The notes beneath the pieces were generated by a model. The model did not search any database and had not been told where the DNA came from. It worked only from the letters and a program-made list of their open reading frames with translations. DNA of 64,000 nt from an uncultured Spirochaeta sp. (GTDB taxonomy: Bacteria > Spirochaetota > Spirochaetia > DSM-27196 > Alkalispirochaetaceae), in assembly GCA_913030605.1 (NCBI GenBank), contig CAJWEZ010000006.1, positions 1 to 64,000 on the forward strand, read 5' to 3'. Below are positions 1 through 8,332 of this stretch, piece by piece (positions within the stretch are counted from its first letter, which is position 1; each line of letters begins with the position of its first letter). Position numbers and translations under genes: made by a program.

Positions 1-50
<50 letters not shown>

Positions 51-61
51 CGCTCTTCGCG

Positions 62-937
62 GTGGGAGGACCGCTGTGGCGCCTGGCGAGAATGGACCGG
101 CCGATGCCGACGTGGCTCCTGCTCTGGCCTTGCCTGTGGTCCCAGGCCTTGGCGACGCCAGCGGGCGCGCTCCCGGACTGGTACCTCGCTGCCCTGTTCG
201 GCGCGGGCGCTGTTCTGCTGCGGGGGGCCGGCTGCACCGTCAACGACCTGTGGGACCGCGACATCGATCCCCGGGTGGAGCGGACGCGCACACGCCCGCT
301 GGCGTCGGGGGAAGTGACGCCGGCGCAGGCGGTGGGGTTCCTGGGGGCGCAGCTGGGGCTCGGGCTCGGGGTGCTGCTGCAGCTGAACGACTACACCAAG
401 GTCCTGGGCGCGTCGTCGCTCGCGCTGGTGGGAACATACCCCCTGATGAAGCGTGTGACCTTCTGGCCGCAGGCTTTCCTCGGGCTCACGATCAACTGGG
501 GGGCGCTGGTGGGGTACGCGGCGGTGGCTGGGAGCTGTGACTGGGGCGTCGTGGCGCCGCTCTATCTCTCCGGTGCAGCCTGGACCATCGTGTACGACAC
601 CATCTACGCGCACCAGGACATGCGCGACGACGTCAAGGCCGGCGTGAAGTCCACGGCGCTCCTCTTCGCGGGGAACACGCGCCCCATCCTCTCGGGCTTC
701 GCCGGCCTGGCTGGGGCAGGCCTCGCTGCCAGTGGGGTGGCTGCGGGCTGCGGGGCACCCTTCTTCGTGAGCGCGGCGGCCGCCGGGGGGCACCTCCTGT
801 GGCAGGTCTGGACAGTCGACCTAGACAGCCGCGAGGACTGCAGTGCCAAGTTCGCCTCGAACAAGTGGTACGGCGCCCTCGTGTACGCCGGTATTGTTGC
901 CGACGGCGCCCTCTCCGGCGCGCCGCCCCTCTCCTAG
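62..937 (+). CDS. COQ2: Eukaryotic COQ2-type 4-hydroxybenzoate polyprenyltransferase, 5' partial
   Basis: Mitochondrial inner-membrane UbiA enzyme that prenylates 4-hydroxybenzoate in ubiquinone synthesis. About 290 residues remain. The first Asp-rich motif is at residues 61-71 (NDLWDRDIDPR, followed by RTRTRPLASG) and the second at 179-190 (YDTIYAHQDMRDD). The wording around both, with TYPLMKR and NWGALVGY between them, is the animal/alga COQ2 style rather than bacterial UbiA. The mitochondrial presequence and true start are lost in the poly-G tract. There are no introns across almost 900 bp, unusual for many eukaryotic COQ2 genes. The frame ends at a TAG before a GC-rich 3' region with polyadenylation signals. 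It does not belong with the bacterial DNA that follows; the source eukaryote cannot be named from this alone. Confidence 0.85.
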   Translation: MGGPLWRLARMDRPMPTWLLLWPCLWSQALATPAGALPDWYLAALFGAGAVLLRGAGCTVNDLWDRDIDPRVERTRTRPLASGEVTPAQAVGFLGAQLGLGLGVLLQLNDYTKVLGASSLALVGTYPLMKRVTFWPQAFLGLTINWGALVGYAAVAGSCDWGVVAPLYLSGAAWTIVYDTIYAHQDMRDDVKAGVKSTALLFAGNTRPILSGFAGLAGAGLAASGVAAGCGAPFFVSAAAAGGHLLWQVWTVDLDSREDCSAKFASNKWYGALVYAGIVADGALSGAPPLS

Positions 938-999
938 CGGCTGCGGGAGGGGCGCAGCGTCCCGCCCGCCGCAGCACCCCGCCTCGGTATGGTGACTGG

Positions 1000-1011
1000 T
1001 TTATTATTAAA
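1000..1011. promoter_or_regulatory. Back-to-back eukaryotic polyadenylation signals
   Basis: TTTATT at 1000-1005 is AATAAA on the minus strand, serving the SDHD frame. ATTAAA at 1006-1011 on the plus strand serves COQ2. They sit in an AT-rich pocket in otherwise very GC-rich sequence, as expected for two convergent eukaryotic transcripts with closely spaced 3' ends. This supports a eukaryotic origin of the first 1.44 kb. Apart from these signals I see nothing else in the 938-1095 interval. Confidence 0.55.
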
Positions 1012-1095
1012 TACGGTTGTAGTAGAATCCGGTGAGAATGCAGTGCTCCGTCCGTGCGGGCGCGATGAACCTCGTCCACTCTAGGCGGGGGGCTC

Positions 1096-1443
1096 TCACT
1101 GGGCGGGCTTCTCCGGGAGGGCCTCCGCCGGGGGCGCCCAGAGCTGCCGCACCGCCCCCGTGATCCCCGGGCCCTCGACGTTGAGCTTGAAAAGGCCCAC
1201 CAGGGCGAGCCCGGTGACGCCGAGCAGCCCCGCCCGCGCCACACCGCGCAGCTTGGGCGGGCAGTAGTCGCTCAGCACCATGTTCATGGTGATGTGGGAG
1301 TGCACGGGGGCCACCACCCCGAGCGCCAGGTCCACCGGCTTCTGCAACTGAGAACCCTCCGGCGTGAAGAAGGCCGCCGGGACCAGGCCGGCCATCGCAA
1401 TGTTCCCCACGTGGTGCACCCGCATCGCCGAGGTGACCGTGTC
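1096..1443 (-). CDS. SDHD: Eukaryotic succinate dehydrogenase small membrane subunit (SDHD/CybS), 5' partial
   Basis: Membrane anchor of mitochondrial complex II. The readable C-terminal ~115 residues run from about HHVGNIAMAGLVPAAFF through PVHSHITMNMVLSDY to GPGITGAVRQLW. This matches CybS: the His-rich helix that supplies the haem ligand (HSH), the quinone-site Asp-Tyr (SDY, compare TDY in human SDHD), then two further helices. The frame ends at TGA (1096-1098 on the minus strand). The upstream presequence is missing because the sequence switches to bacterial DNA at about 1,420-1,460. The exact N-terminal boundary is therefore arbitrary. Convergent with COQ2. Confidence 0.75.
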   Translation of the reverse strand, partial: DTVTSAMRVHHVGNIAMAGLVPAAFFTPEGSQLQKPVDLALGVVAPVHSHITMNMVLSDYCPPKLRGVARAGLLGVTGLALVGLFKLNVEGPGITGAVRQLWAPPAEALPEKPAQ

Positions 1444-1460
1444 CGACATGTCCCGCACCC
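1420..1460. other. Eukaryote/bacterium junction, probably an assembly chimera
   Basis: To the left, the minus strand reads SDHD. To the right, the plus strand reads a PAS domain starting in mid-fold. Neither gene is complete at the join, and both coding frames run through it without a stop, so the breakpoint can only be bracketed. The loss of both gene ends at one point, plus the poly-G terminus, is what a chimeric contig would show. Confidence 0.7.
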
Positions 1461-2629
1461 AGGCGCGGGAGGTGATGGAGGCACTCGGACGCGGGGAGTC
1501 GTGGACCGGGGACTTCGCGGTCCGGCGACGCGACGGCAGCGAGTTCTGCGCCCTGGTCACCGACTCGCCGATCCTCGCCGCCGACGGTTCGGTTGAGGCG
1601 ATCGTCGGCATCTCCACCGATATCACGGAACGCCGCACGGCGATCGATGAGCTCGCCCGGCGCGAGGCGATCCTCACGGAGGCGCAGGAGGTGGCGAACT
1701 TCGGTCACTACGTGTTCGACATTCCCGGCGGGCGGTGGACCCACTCCCGGCAACTCGACACGATCTTCGGCATCGGCGGAGAGTATCCCGCCGACGTGGA
1801 GGGCTGGCTCGATCTCGTCCACCCCGATCATCGCGATGGCATGCGTCGGTACCTCGAGGAGCGGGTCATCGGAAACGGCGAGTTCTTCGATCGGGAGTAT
1901 ATGATCGTGAACCAGCGGACCGGAGAATCGCGCTGGGTCCACGGACGGGGACGACTCGAGTTCGACGCGTCCGGTGCACCGGTGACGATGCTCGGGACGA
2001 TCCGCGATATCACCGATGTCCGTCGCCGCGAGGAGCGCCTCCGCAACGTGGTACGCGAAACCAACCACCGCGTGAAGAACAACCTCATGATGGTCGGGTC
2101 GCTGCTGGCACTCAAGCAGCGCGCCACCGGCGACGGGCTCGACTTCAGCGATATCCGGCGGCAGCTCGAGGCGATCATGCAGGTCCACGACCTGCTGAGT
2201 CGCGGCGAGGCGGGCGGCGGAATCGCCCTGCCGCAGTACCTCGCCGGAATCGCCGGCGCCGCCGTCTCCAGCGTCCGGTCCGGGCAGTTTCGCGCGGCGG
2301 TGGAGGTCGATGAGATCGTGGTCGGTGCCGACGTGGCGGTGCCCCTCGGGATCGTGGTGAATGAGTTGGCGACCAACACGCTGAAGTACGGCGGCCGCGA
2401 CGGTGGCACCACCTTCACGGTTCGCTGTCGTCGTGACGGTGGTGTCTGCATCCTGACCGTCGCCAACGACGGGCCGCCCTTGCCGGAGGGGACGTCCCTC
2501 GAAGGGTCCGGCACGCTGGGCCTGAGCCTGGTGAACGCGATCGCGCGGCAGCTGGCCGGAACGCTGGTGCTCCGACCAACGCCGTACCCGGAGTTCGTGC
2601 TTACGTTTCCGCTGTCGGAGTCGAGGTGA
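1445..2629 (+). CDS. PAS-PAS sensor histidine kinase (HisKA_2 type), 5' truncated
   Basis: C-terminal ~395 residues of a cytoplasmic two-component kinase. Order: the tail of one PAS domain ending in GISTDITERR; a complete PAS domain with PAC tail (GTIRDITDVRRREE); a HisKA_2 dimerisation helix with phosphoacceptor His in ETNHRVKNNL (codon at 2066-2068); and an HATPase_c domain with N-box NELATNTLKYGG and G-box DGPPLPEG. The N-terminus is missing at the chimeric junction, so signal input beyond PAS is unknown. No response regulator is adjacent. The stop overlaps the convergent next kinase by 29 bp. Family and domain order are clear; ligand and target are not. Confidence 0.8.
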   Translation, partial: DMSRTQAREVMEALGRGESWTGDFAVRRRDGSEFCALVTDSPILAADGSVEAIVGISTDITERRTAIDELARREAILTEAQEVANFGHYVFDIPGGRWTHSRQLDTIFGIGGEYPADVEGWLDLVHPDHRDGMRRYLEERVIGNGEFFDREYMIVNQRTGESRWVHGRGRLEFDASGAPVTMLGTIRDITDVRRREERLRNVVRETNHRVKNNLMMVGSLLALKQRATGDGLDFSDIRRQLEAIMQVHDLLSRGEAGGGIALPQYLAGIAGAAVSSVRSGQFRAAVEVDEIVVGADVAVPLGIVVNELATNTLKYGGRDGGTTFTVRCRRDGGVCILTVANDGPPLPEGTSLEGSGTLGLSLVNAIARQLAGTLVLRPTPYPEFVLTFPLSESR

Positions 2630-4010
2630 CCAGCGGCAGCCGGATGTGAACGAAGGCGCCGCCGTCATCGTTGTTGCCGATTTCCAGCCGCCCCTGGTGT
2701 TTGTTCACGATGATGTCGTAGGCGATGCTCATGCCCAGGCCCGTGCCCTCACCGACCTCCTTGGTGGTGAAGAACGGCTCGAACACGCGGTGCATCTGAT
2801 CCTCGGGAAACCCGGGACCGTCGTCCCGGATGACGCAGTGCACCATGCCGTCGGCGACGTGGGTCACGATCGCGATGTGTCCCTTGCGTTCCCGGCTGGT
2901 CGCTGTGATCGCCTGGGTGGCGTTTACCAGCACGTTCAGGAATACCTGGTTGAGCTCGCCGAGGTTGCAGCGGATCGGTGGAACGTCGTCGCCGGGCCGG
3001 AAATCCACCTCCACGGTGTACTTGAGCATATGCGCGGCGATGTCGAGGGTGTTGCGAATCCCCTGGTGAATGTCGGTCACCTCGATCTGGTCGTGTTCGT
3101 TCACCCGTGAGAACGCCATGAGGTTCTTCACGATGTCGGCGACCTTTCGCAGGCCACCGAGGTTGGCGGCGATGATGTCGTCGGAGTCCTCGAGGATAAA
3201 CCGCAGGTCCATGGAGGTGGCCATCTCGCCCAGGGTTGCAGGCTCGGTTCCCGCGAGCGCCGCTTCCACGAGTCGCCGCATGTCTTCCAGGTACTGGCGC
3301 AGCGTTGCCGTGTTGCTCGTTACGTACGCCACGGGGTTGTTGATCTCGTGGGCGACGCCCGCGGCGAGCATGCCGATGCTGGCGAGCTTTTCCGACTGCA
3401 GCAGCTGCGTCTGCGTCTGTTTCAGGTGTTCGTACGCCTCCTGGAGTTCCGCCCGCCTGGCCTCGGCGTTCCGGGCGCGATCGTCGCGGGTGATCGTGCT
3501 CCCGACGAGCTCGGCCGCCACCTGAAGGTACTCGCGCGTGTCGGGGGCCCAGGTGGCCGCCGACCGCACGTTGTCCAGCCCGATGAACCCGCCGAGGCGG
3601 CCTTCACGGTACACCGGCAGGACCAGGACGGACCGGATCTCCTGCCCTTGGAGGATCTCCTGTTCCGCCGCCGCCTCCGGAGGCAGCTGCGCCACGTCGG
3701 GGATGTGGATCTGATCGCCGTTCTTCAGGCGCTGCATCCACCACGGGAACATGTCCAGCGGTAGGTTCCGGAGTCCTTCGATCTCCGCGGAAACGCCGGG
3801 GGCACACCACTCGTGGGTGTTGTCCATGGTGCCGGCGGACCAGTCAAACAGAAACAGGTACGCTCGTCCGGCGTCGCAGACGTCGCCGAGGAGGGCCAGT
3901 GCCTGCGTGACGATCGTGTCACGGTCGTCGAGTGAGGCAAATGACGAGGCGATGCGGTAGACGGTGTAGGCGAACGATTCCTGGAGCGGTGCACGATTTT
4001 GGAATGCCAT
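2601..4010 (-). CDS. GAF-domain sensor histidine kinase
   Basis: Predicted soluble kinase of about 469 residues. A GAF domain (about 12-175) is followed by a coiled-coil linker (about 180-208), then a HisKA box with phosphoacceptor His221 (AAGVAHEINNPVAYV). The HATPase_c domain has N-box NVLVNATQAI, G1 DDGPGFP and G2 GEGTGLG. The start is taken as ATG at 4010 because AGGA lies 7 bases upstream; a TTG two codons earlier is the alternative. No transmembrane segment is evident, so the GAF domain probably reads an internal cue. There is no adjacent response regulator. It converges on the truncated kinase with a 29-bp overlap and diverges from the CoA-disulfide reductase gene. Confidence 0.85.
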   Translation of the reverse strand: MAFQNRAPLQESFAYTVYRIASSFASLDDRDTIVTQALALLGDVCDAGRAYLFLFDWSAGTMDNTHEWCAPGVSAEIEGLRNLPLDMFPWWMQRLKNGDQIHIPDVAQLPPEAAAEQEILQGQEIRSVLVLPVYREGRLGGFIGLDNVRSAATWAPDTREYLQVAAELVGSTITRDDRARNAEARRAELQEAYEHLKQTQTQLLQSEKLASIGMLAAGVAHEINNPVAYVTSNTATLRQYLEDMRRLVEAALAGTEPATLGEMATSMDLRFILEDSDDIIAANLGGLRKVADIVKNLMAFSRVNEHDQIEVTDIHQGIRNTLDIAAHMLKYTVEVDFRPGDDVPPIRCNLGELNQVFLNVLVNATQAITATSRERKGHIAIVTHVADGMVHCVIRDDGPGFPEDQMHRVFEPFFTTKEVGEGTGLGMSIAYDIIVNKHQGRLEIGNNDDGGAFVHIRLPLVTSTPTAET

Positions 4011-4085
4011 AGTCAAATCCTATACAGGGAGGGCGTGGTGTCAAGCGATCCGGGGCGTCGGCGTCGGCGACGGCGGCAACCCCGG

Positions 4086-4126
4086 TTGACATTCATTGCG
4101 GAAAACTTTATATATAACTTGTTATA
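4086..4126 (+). promoter_or_regulatory. Promoter with palindromic operator upstream of the CoA-disulfide reductase gene
   Basis: TTGACA (4086-4091), a 17-bp spacer and TATATA (4109-4114) form a good sigma-70-type promoter. Immediately downstream, TATAAC-TT-GTTATA (4113-4126) is a perfect 6-2-6 inverted repeat covering the likely transcription start, the position of a repressor site. The binding protein is not identifiable; ArsR-type regulators elsewhere in the window use similar AT-rich dyads. An AAAGGAG ribosome site precedes the ATG. Confidence 0.6.
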
Positions 4127-4143
4127 CATAAAAGGAGCACGAT

Positions 4144-6165
4144 ATGAGTGAGCTACTGATAATCGGAGGCGTGGCTGCCGGCGCGACCGCCGCCGCCCGC
4201 GCCCGACGACTCGACAACGACATCAACATTACCATTCTCGAGGCGGGGGCCGATGTGTCCTTCGCCAACTGCGGACTTCCGTACTATCTCGGCGGAGACA
4301 TCGAATACCGGTCGTCCCTGATCCTGGCGAGCCCCGAGACGTTCCAGGACCAGTATCGGGTGAACGTCCACACCAACACGGAGGCGCTGCATCTCGACCG
4401 CCACCGCCAGGTCGTGCTCGCGCGCAACACCCGCACCGGTGAGGAACGCGAGTTTTCCTACGACTCCCTGATCCTCGCCCAGGGTGGGAAGCCGGTGGTT
4501 CCGCCCCTTCCCGGCGTGGAGAAGGACCACGTGTTCCAGCTGTGGACGCTCGACGACATGGACCGGATCGATCGCTACCTCGAGAATGAGGAACCGAAGC
4601 GCGCGGTTGTGGTCGGTGGCGGCTTCATCGGTCTGGAGATGGTCGAGGCCCTGGCCAAGCGCGGACTCTCCGTAGATCTGGTGGAAATGGCGCCGCAGGT
4701 GATGCCCAACCTGGAGGGCGAGTTTGCCGGCTTCCTGACAAAAGAACTGCAGGACTACGGCGTGGGTCTCCACCTGGGAACCTCGCTGGAACGCATCGAG
4801 GACAATGCCGTGGTCCTCGGCGACGGGAGTTCCGTGGATGCGGACTTCGTACTTCTGTCGGTGGGTGTACGCCCCACGCTGCAGCTCGCGAAGGACGCCG
4901 GTCTCGAAATGGGTGCCGCCGGAGGGCTCACGGTCGACGCCTCCCTCCGCACCAGCGATGAACGCATCCTCGCCGCCGGCGACATGGTGGAGATCGAACA
5001 CACGGTCATGGGACGCACGGTGCGCATGCCGCTGGCGGGACCCGCAAACCGGCAGGGACGTCTGGCGGCGGAGAACGCGCTCGGTGGCAGCCGCACCTAT
5101 CGCGGCGCCATGGGGACCTCGATCGTGAAGCTCTTCGGGGCCGTTGCCGGATCCACCGGACTGAACCTGAACGCGGCGCGTGAGGCCGGGTTCGACGCCG
5201 ATGCGGTCGTGGTCCACAAGACCAGTCACACCGCCTACTACCCCGGTGCCGAGAAGGTGAGCCTGATGCTCATCGTCGATCGGGAGACCGGCCGCATTCT
5301 GGGCGCCCAGGCCGCGGGCCGCGTCGGTATCGACAAGCGTCTGGACGTGATGGCCACGGCGATCGCCGGCGGTCTGACCCTGGCGGAGCTCGAGGAACTG
5401 GACCTGGCGTACGCGCCGCCGTTCAACAGTCCGAACGGACCGGTGAACATGGCCGCCTTCACCGCGCAGAATCACCTCGATGGCTTCAGCCCGTCGATCC
5501 TGGCGCGCGACGTTGAAGCGTTCGCCCTGGAACACCAGCCGATCGTGATCGACCTGCGGGACCCGATCTCCTTCAACCGCGCACACCTGATGGGGAGCAA
5601 CAACCTCAGCCAGAACGTGCTGCGGGACAACCTGGATCGCCTGCCGCGGGACCACGCGATCGTCCTCGTCAGCGACGACGGACAGAAGGGGCATGTCGCG
5701 CTGCGCATGTTGAAGGGTGCCGGCTTCGATACGGTGTACAACCTCAGCGGCGGGTACATCTCCCTCGAACGCCACGCCCGGGCGATCGGGTACGAGCACC
5801 TGCAGGTGGGGCTCTTGCCCGTGGAACGGAAGTCGGTGGAGGACCTGGAACACGGAACGTCTGCTGCCGCGGCAGAGGACGCCGGTTCCGACGCCGCCGA
5901 GGCGGTTGCATCCGACGGGCCGGTGGTGATCGACGTGCGCACGCCGATGGAGTTCTCCATGGGGGCGTACCCGGGCGCGGTGAACATCTCCCTGGACGAA
6001 CTCGCCGGACGTATTCAGGAACTGGCGAGTACCGACCGGGAGATCATTCTCTACTGCGCCTCCGGCGCCCGCTCCGCCTACGGTGTCCGCGTGCTTGATC
6101 AGCTGGGATACACCAACGTCCGCAACGGCGGAAGCCTCCACGACATGATGGCCGCCGGGGTGTAA
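4144..6165 (+). CDS. CoA-disulfide/CoA-persulfide reductase with two C-terminal rhodanese domains
   Basis: Flavoprotein of 673 residues that uses NAD(P)H to reduce CoA disulfide, CoA persulfide or polysulfide; cytoplasmic. The FAD motif is at residues 6-20 and the single active cysteine is Cys43 in FANCGLPYY, the hallmark of the CoADR group. A second nucleotide fold has VVVGGGFIGLEM. The C-terminal dimer loop contains SHTAYYPGAEK and APPFNSPNGP. The CoADR-rhodanese family normally carries one rhodanese domain. Here there are two: the first (about 455-550) has VSDDGQKG where the Cys loop should be, so it is probably non-catalytic; the last has an intact loop with Cys638 (YCASGARS). It is transcribed alone from its own promoter and operator. 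Confidence 0.88.
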   Translation: MSELLIIGGVAAGATAAARARRLDNDINITILEAGADVSFANCGLPYYLGGDIEYRSSLILASPETFQDQYRVNVHTNTEALHLDRHRQVVLARNTRTGEEREFSYDSLILAQGGKPVVPPLPGVEKDHVFQLWTLDDMDRIDRYLENEEPKRAVVVGGGFIGLEMVEALAKRGLSVDLVEMAPQVMPNLEGEFAGFLTKELQDYGVGLHLGTSLERIEDNAVVLGDGSSVDADFVLLSVGVRPTLQLAKDAGLEMGAAGGLTVDASLRTSDERILAAGDMVEIEHTVMGRTVRMPLAGPANRQGRLAAENALGGSRTYRGAMGTSIVKLFGAVAGSTGLNLNAAREAGFDADAVVVHKTSHTAYYPGAEKVSLMLIVDRETGRILGAQAAGRVGIDKRLDVMATAIAGGLTLAELEELDLAYAPPFNSPNGPVNMAAFTAQNHLDGFSPSILARDVEAFALEHQPIVIDLRDPISFNRAHLMGSNNLSQNVLRDNLDRLPRDHAIVLVSDDGQKGHVALRMLKGAGFDTVYNLSGGYISLERHARAIGYEHLQVGLLPVERKSVEDLEHGTSAAAAEDAGSDAAEAVASDGPVVIDVRTPMEFSMGAYPGAVNISLDELAGRIQELASTDREIILYCASGARSAYGVRVLDQLGYTNVRNGGSLHDMMAAGV

Positions 6166-6192
6166 CCCCGGCACGGCGGCCACGGGAACGCG

Positions 6193-8277
6193 TCAGCGCT
6201 CCTGTGGGCCGATGCGCGCGTCGGCAACGATCCGGCGCGCCGCATCGCGGGGTCCTGCGGCGACCGCCGCCCCGCCGTCGACCTCCTCCCCGCCGGTGGG
6301 GGTGGCGGCCGCGATGCGGTCGAGGGCGTCGTAGTACCGTTTCCAGGCGCGTCGCTGCCGGTGGTACCCGGTGGCGATGGCGCCCTCGTCCTCCCACAGC
6401 GGCAGGAGTTTGCGTCGGGCAACGTCCAGGACGATCGCCACCTCCGCCGCACCGTCCTCGTTCTGCAACAGATTTGCACAGTACAACAACAGCCGCAGCG
6501 TCATGATCGACGCCGGGATCGGCGTGGCAAAGCAGCCGGTGAACGGATCGATCTGTTCTTTGGTCCGAACCCGCCCCCAGGGGAGAGCGTCGGCGTAGGT
6601 CGAGTAGATCCACGTGCGGGCCAGGTCCCCGACGAAGCGGCCATGGGTCGCCGCCCGGATCGATTCGCCGGCGAACGCTTCCTTGTCGTGACGCATGATG
6701 AGGCCGGGTTTGTGGACGTATCGCAGGCAGTGTCCCCCGTCGTCGGCGGCGTACAGCACCGAGAGGATGTACGCCTGGTCTTCGGCGCGACCCACGAAGG
6801 TCGGGGTGAACGGCCGATAGCGGCGGAGACTGTCGACGAGAATTCCGTTGGTTCCGCCGGTGACGTGGTAGCGCTGTGTGCAGCCGGTTGCGCCGTCGAC
6901 CTCGCCCTCGGCGCCGGTCCCATCGTAGCGCGTCATCATTTCCGCCTCGGTACTCAGCGCCATGGGCACCTTGTTGTAGAAGACGCACGCCTCACCCGCC
7001 GGGATCGTCTCGGGGAACGGAACGTCCGGCGTAAACAGGCCGCGGTGGATGTCCTTTTCGTTCACCAGTGCGCCGGCGATCATGCCAAGCTCCACCGGCG
7101 TCCCGTCCGTGTCGCGTCCCCGGGCTCCCCACAGCGGTGTCCGGAAGTGATCGAGGGCCGATTGGCCACTCTCGGCGAGCAGGTGATCCTGCGGGAACAC
7201 CTGATCGAGGTCGATCTTGAACGTTGCACGCACCGTGGGGTCGACACACACGTGCCAGAACGCTGCGATCGCCTTCAGAAAACTGTAGTGGCGTCCGTAC
7301 TCGCCGTCGACGCCGAACACCGCGAGCACCTCCGCGGTGGGGTCGGGGCGTGGATTGTCACCGGGCGCCTCCAGATACGGCACCAGCACCTCCTCAACGA
7401 TCCGGCGGCATTCCAGCTCCGTGAACAGGTAGATGTCCAGGTGGGGAAACGGTCCGCCGGCGGCGAACTCCGCTTCCAGGTAGTCCCGGGCGACCGTGTG
7501 CAGCCCCTGGTGGGTGACGGAGAGACTCAGAACGACGGCGACGCGGGCGTCGTCGGCAACCCGCCCGCGCTCCTTTTCCCAGGCGATCGCGTCGTTGAGA
7601 CCGCGCATGCCGTAGATCGCCTCGTTGCTGAGGGTGTCGACACCGATGTGGATCGGATGGTCGTAGTAGTAGACCTGCGGTTCGTCCATGGTCGCGCGGA
7701 TTCGGTTGCGCAGATCCGGTGGTACGGCGAGGTGGTCCACCACGGACGCGTCCCCGGGGACGGTGATCAGCACGTTGGATGTGAACAGGATCTCCCGCGC
7801 CGGATCCGTGAGCGGCTCCGGATTGGTGCTGTCGATAGCGACGCGCCGTTTCGATCGCAGGGCTGCGGTTTCCGTCTCCCGCCGGTCGACGAGTCCGGTA
7901 CCCTCGGGGAAGAATACGTTCCACAGTGCCTCGCGGGTCGTTGCGTTCCACCGGGGAGAATCGTTCTGCGCCAGCGCGGCGGCTGTGCGGGCCACTGCGG
8001 CGGCGAAACGGCTGTCGCCGGCGATACGGGCAGAGAGCTCGGCGCGCGTACGTGCCACAGCGGTCTGGAGAAACGCCGCGGTGGGGGTGTCATCGATGGG
8101 GCGGTCGGTGCCGCCGTCGGCGGTGTCGGTGGGCGCGCACAGGCGTTCCGCGGCACGGCGGATCAGCTCGGCCTCGGGACGTCCCGTGAGATGTGACACG
8201 TCGAGTCCGGAGACGGGTGGCACGCCGTCGGAGCCGAGCAGCAGATGACGCAGAAGCGCAGACAGGTCCTGGTTCAT
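6193..8277 (-). CDS. Large protein of unknown function, possibly a GT-A-fold glycosyltransferase
   Basis: About 694 residues, no signal peptide or membrane helices. I do not recognise the family. The middle carries a DxD-like KIDLDQVFPQ followed by GARGRDTDGTPVELG. Further on is GGTNGILVDSLRRY with FVGRAEDQAYILS, an arrangement like the metal-binding DxD and the catalytic xED of GT-A glycosyltransferases; that reading is inference. Start ATG at 8277: no ribosome site, but TATGCT lies 7 bases upstream on the minus strand, consistent with a leaderless message; an upstream extension would run into the divergent glutathione peroxidase promoter. Transcribed alone. A sugar-related role would suit the nearby sugar transporter and GH13 phosphorylase, but no operon links them. 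Confidence 0.5.
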   Translation of the reverse strand: MNQDLSALLRHLLLGSDGVPPVSGLDVSHLTGRPEAELIRRAAERLCAPTDTADGGTDRPIDDTPTAAFLQTAVARTRAELSARIAGDSRFAAAVARTAAALAQNDSPRWNATTREALWNVFFPEGTGLVDRRETETAALRSKRRVAIDSTNPEPLTDPAREILFTSNVLITVPGDASVVDHLAVPPDLRNRIRATMDEPQVYYYDHPIHIGVDTLSNEAIYGMRGLNDAIAWEKERGRVADDARVAVVLSLSVTHQGLHTVARDYLEAEFAAGGPFPHLDIYLFTELECRRIVEEVLVPYLEAPGDNPRPDPTAEVLAVFGVDGEYGRHYSFLKAIAAFWHVCVDPTVRATFKIDLDQVFPQDHLLAESGQSALDHFRTPLWGARGRDTDGTPVELGMIAGALVNEKDIHRGLFTPDVPFPETIPAGEACVFYNKVPMALSTEAEMMTRYDGTGAEGEVDGATGCTQRYHVTGGTNGILVDSLRRYRPFTPTFVGRAEDQAYILSVLYAADDGGHCLRYVHKPGLIMRHDKEAFAGESIRAATHGRFVGDLARTWIYSTYADALPWGRVRTKEQIDPFTGCFATPIPASIMTLRLLLYCANLLQNEDGAAEVAIVLDVARRKLLPLWEDEGAIATGYHRQRRAWKRYYDALDRIAAATPTGGEEVDGGAAVAAGPRDAARRIVADARIGPQER

Positions 8278-8295
8278 GGGGCCAAGCATAGCATA

Positions 8296-8324
8296 TTGCG
8301 ACGGCGGGAACCCGGCGGTATCCT
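8296..8324 (+). promoter_or_regulatory. Promoter giving a leaderless glutathione peroxidase message
   Basis: TTGCGA (8296-8301), spacer of exactly 17, TATCCT (8319-8324), then 8 bases to the ATG at 8333. Transcription starting about 7-8 bases after the -10 would begin at the start codon. No Shine-Dalgarno sequence is present. Confidence 0.55.
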
Positions 8325-8332
8325 GCTCCCCC

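Noticed and set aside
1007-2668. Long minus-strand open frame of 553 codons across the junction
   Set aside because: It runs antisense to the PAS kinase and merges unrelated sequence; composition reflects high-GC shadow coding.
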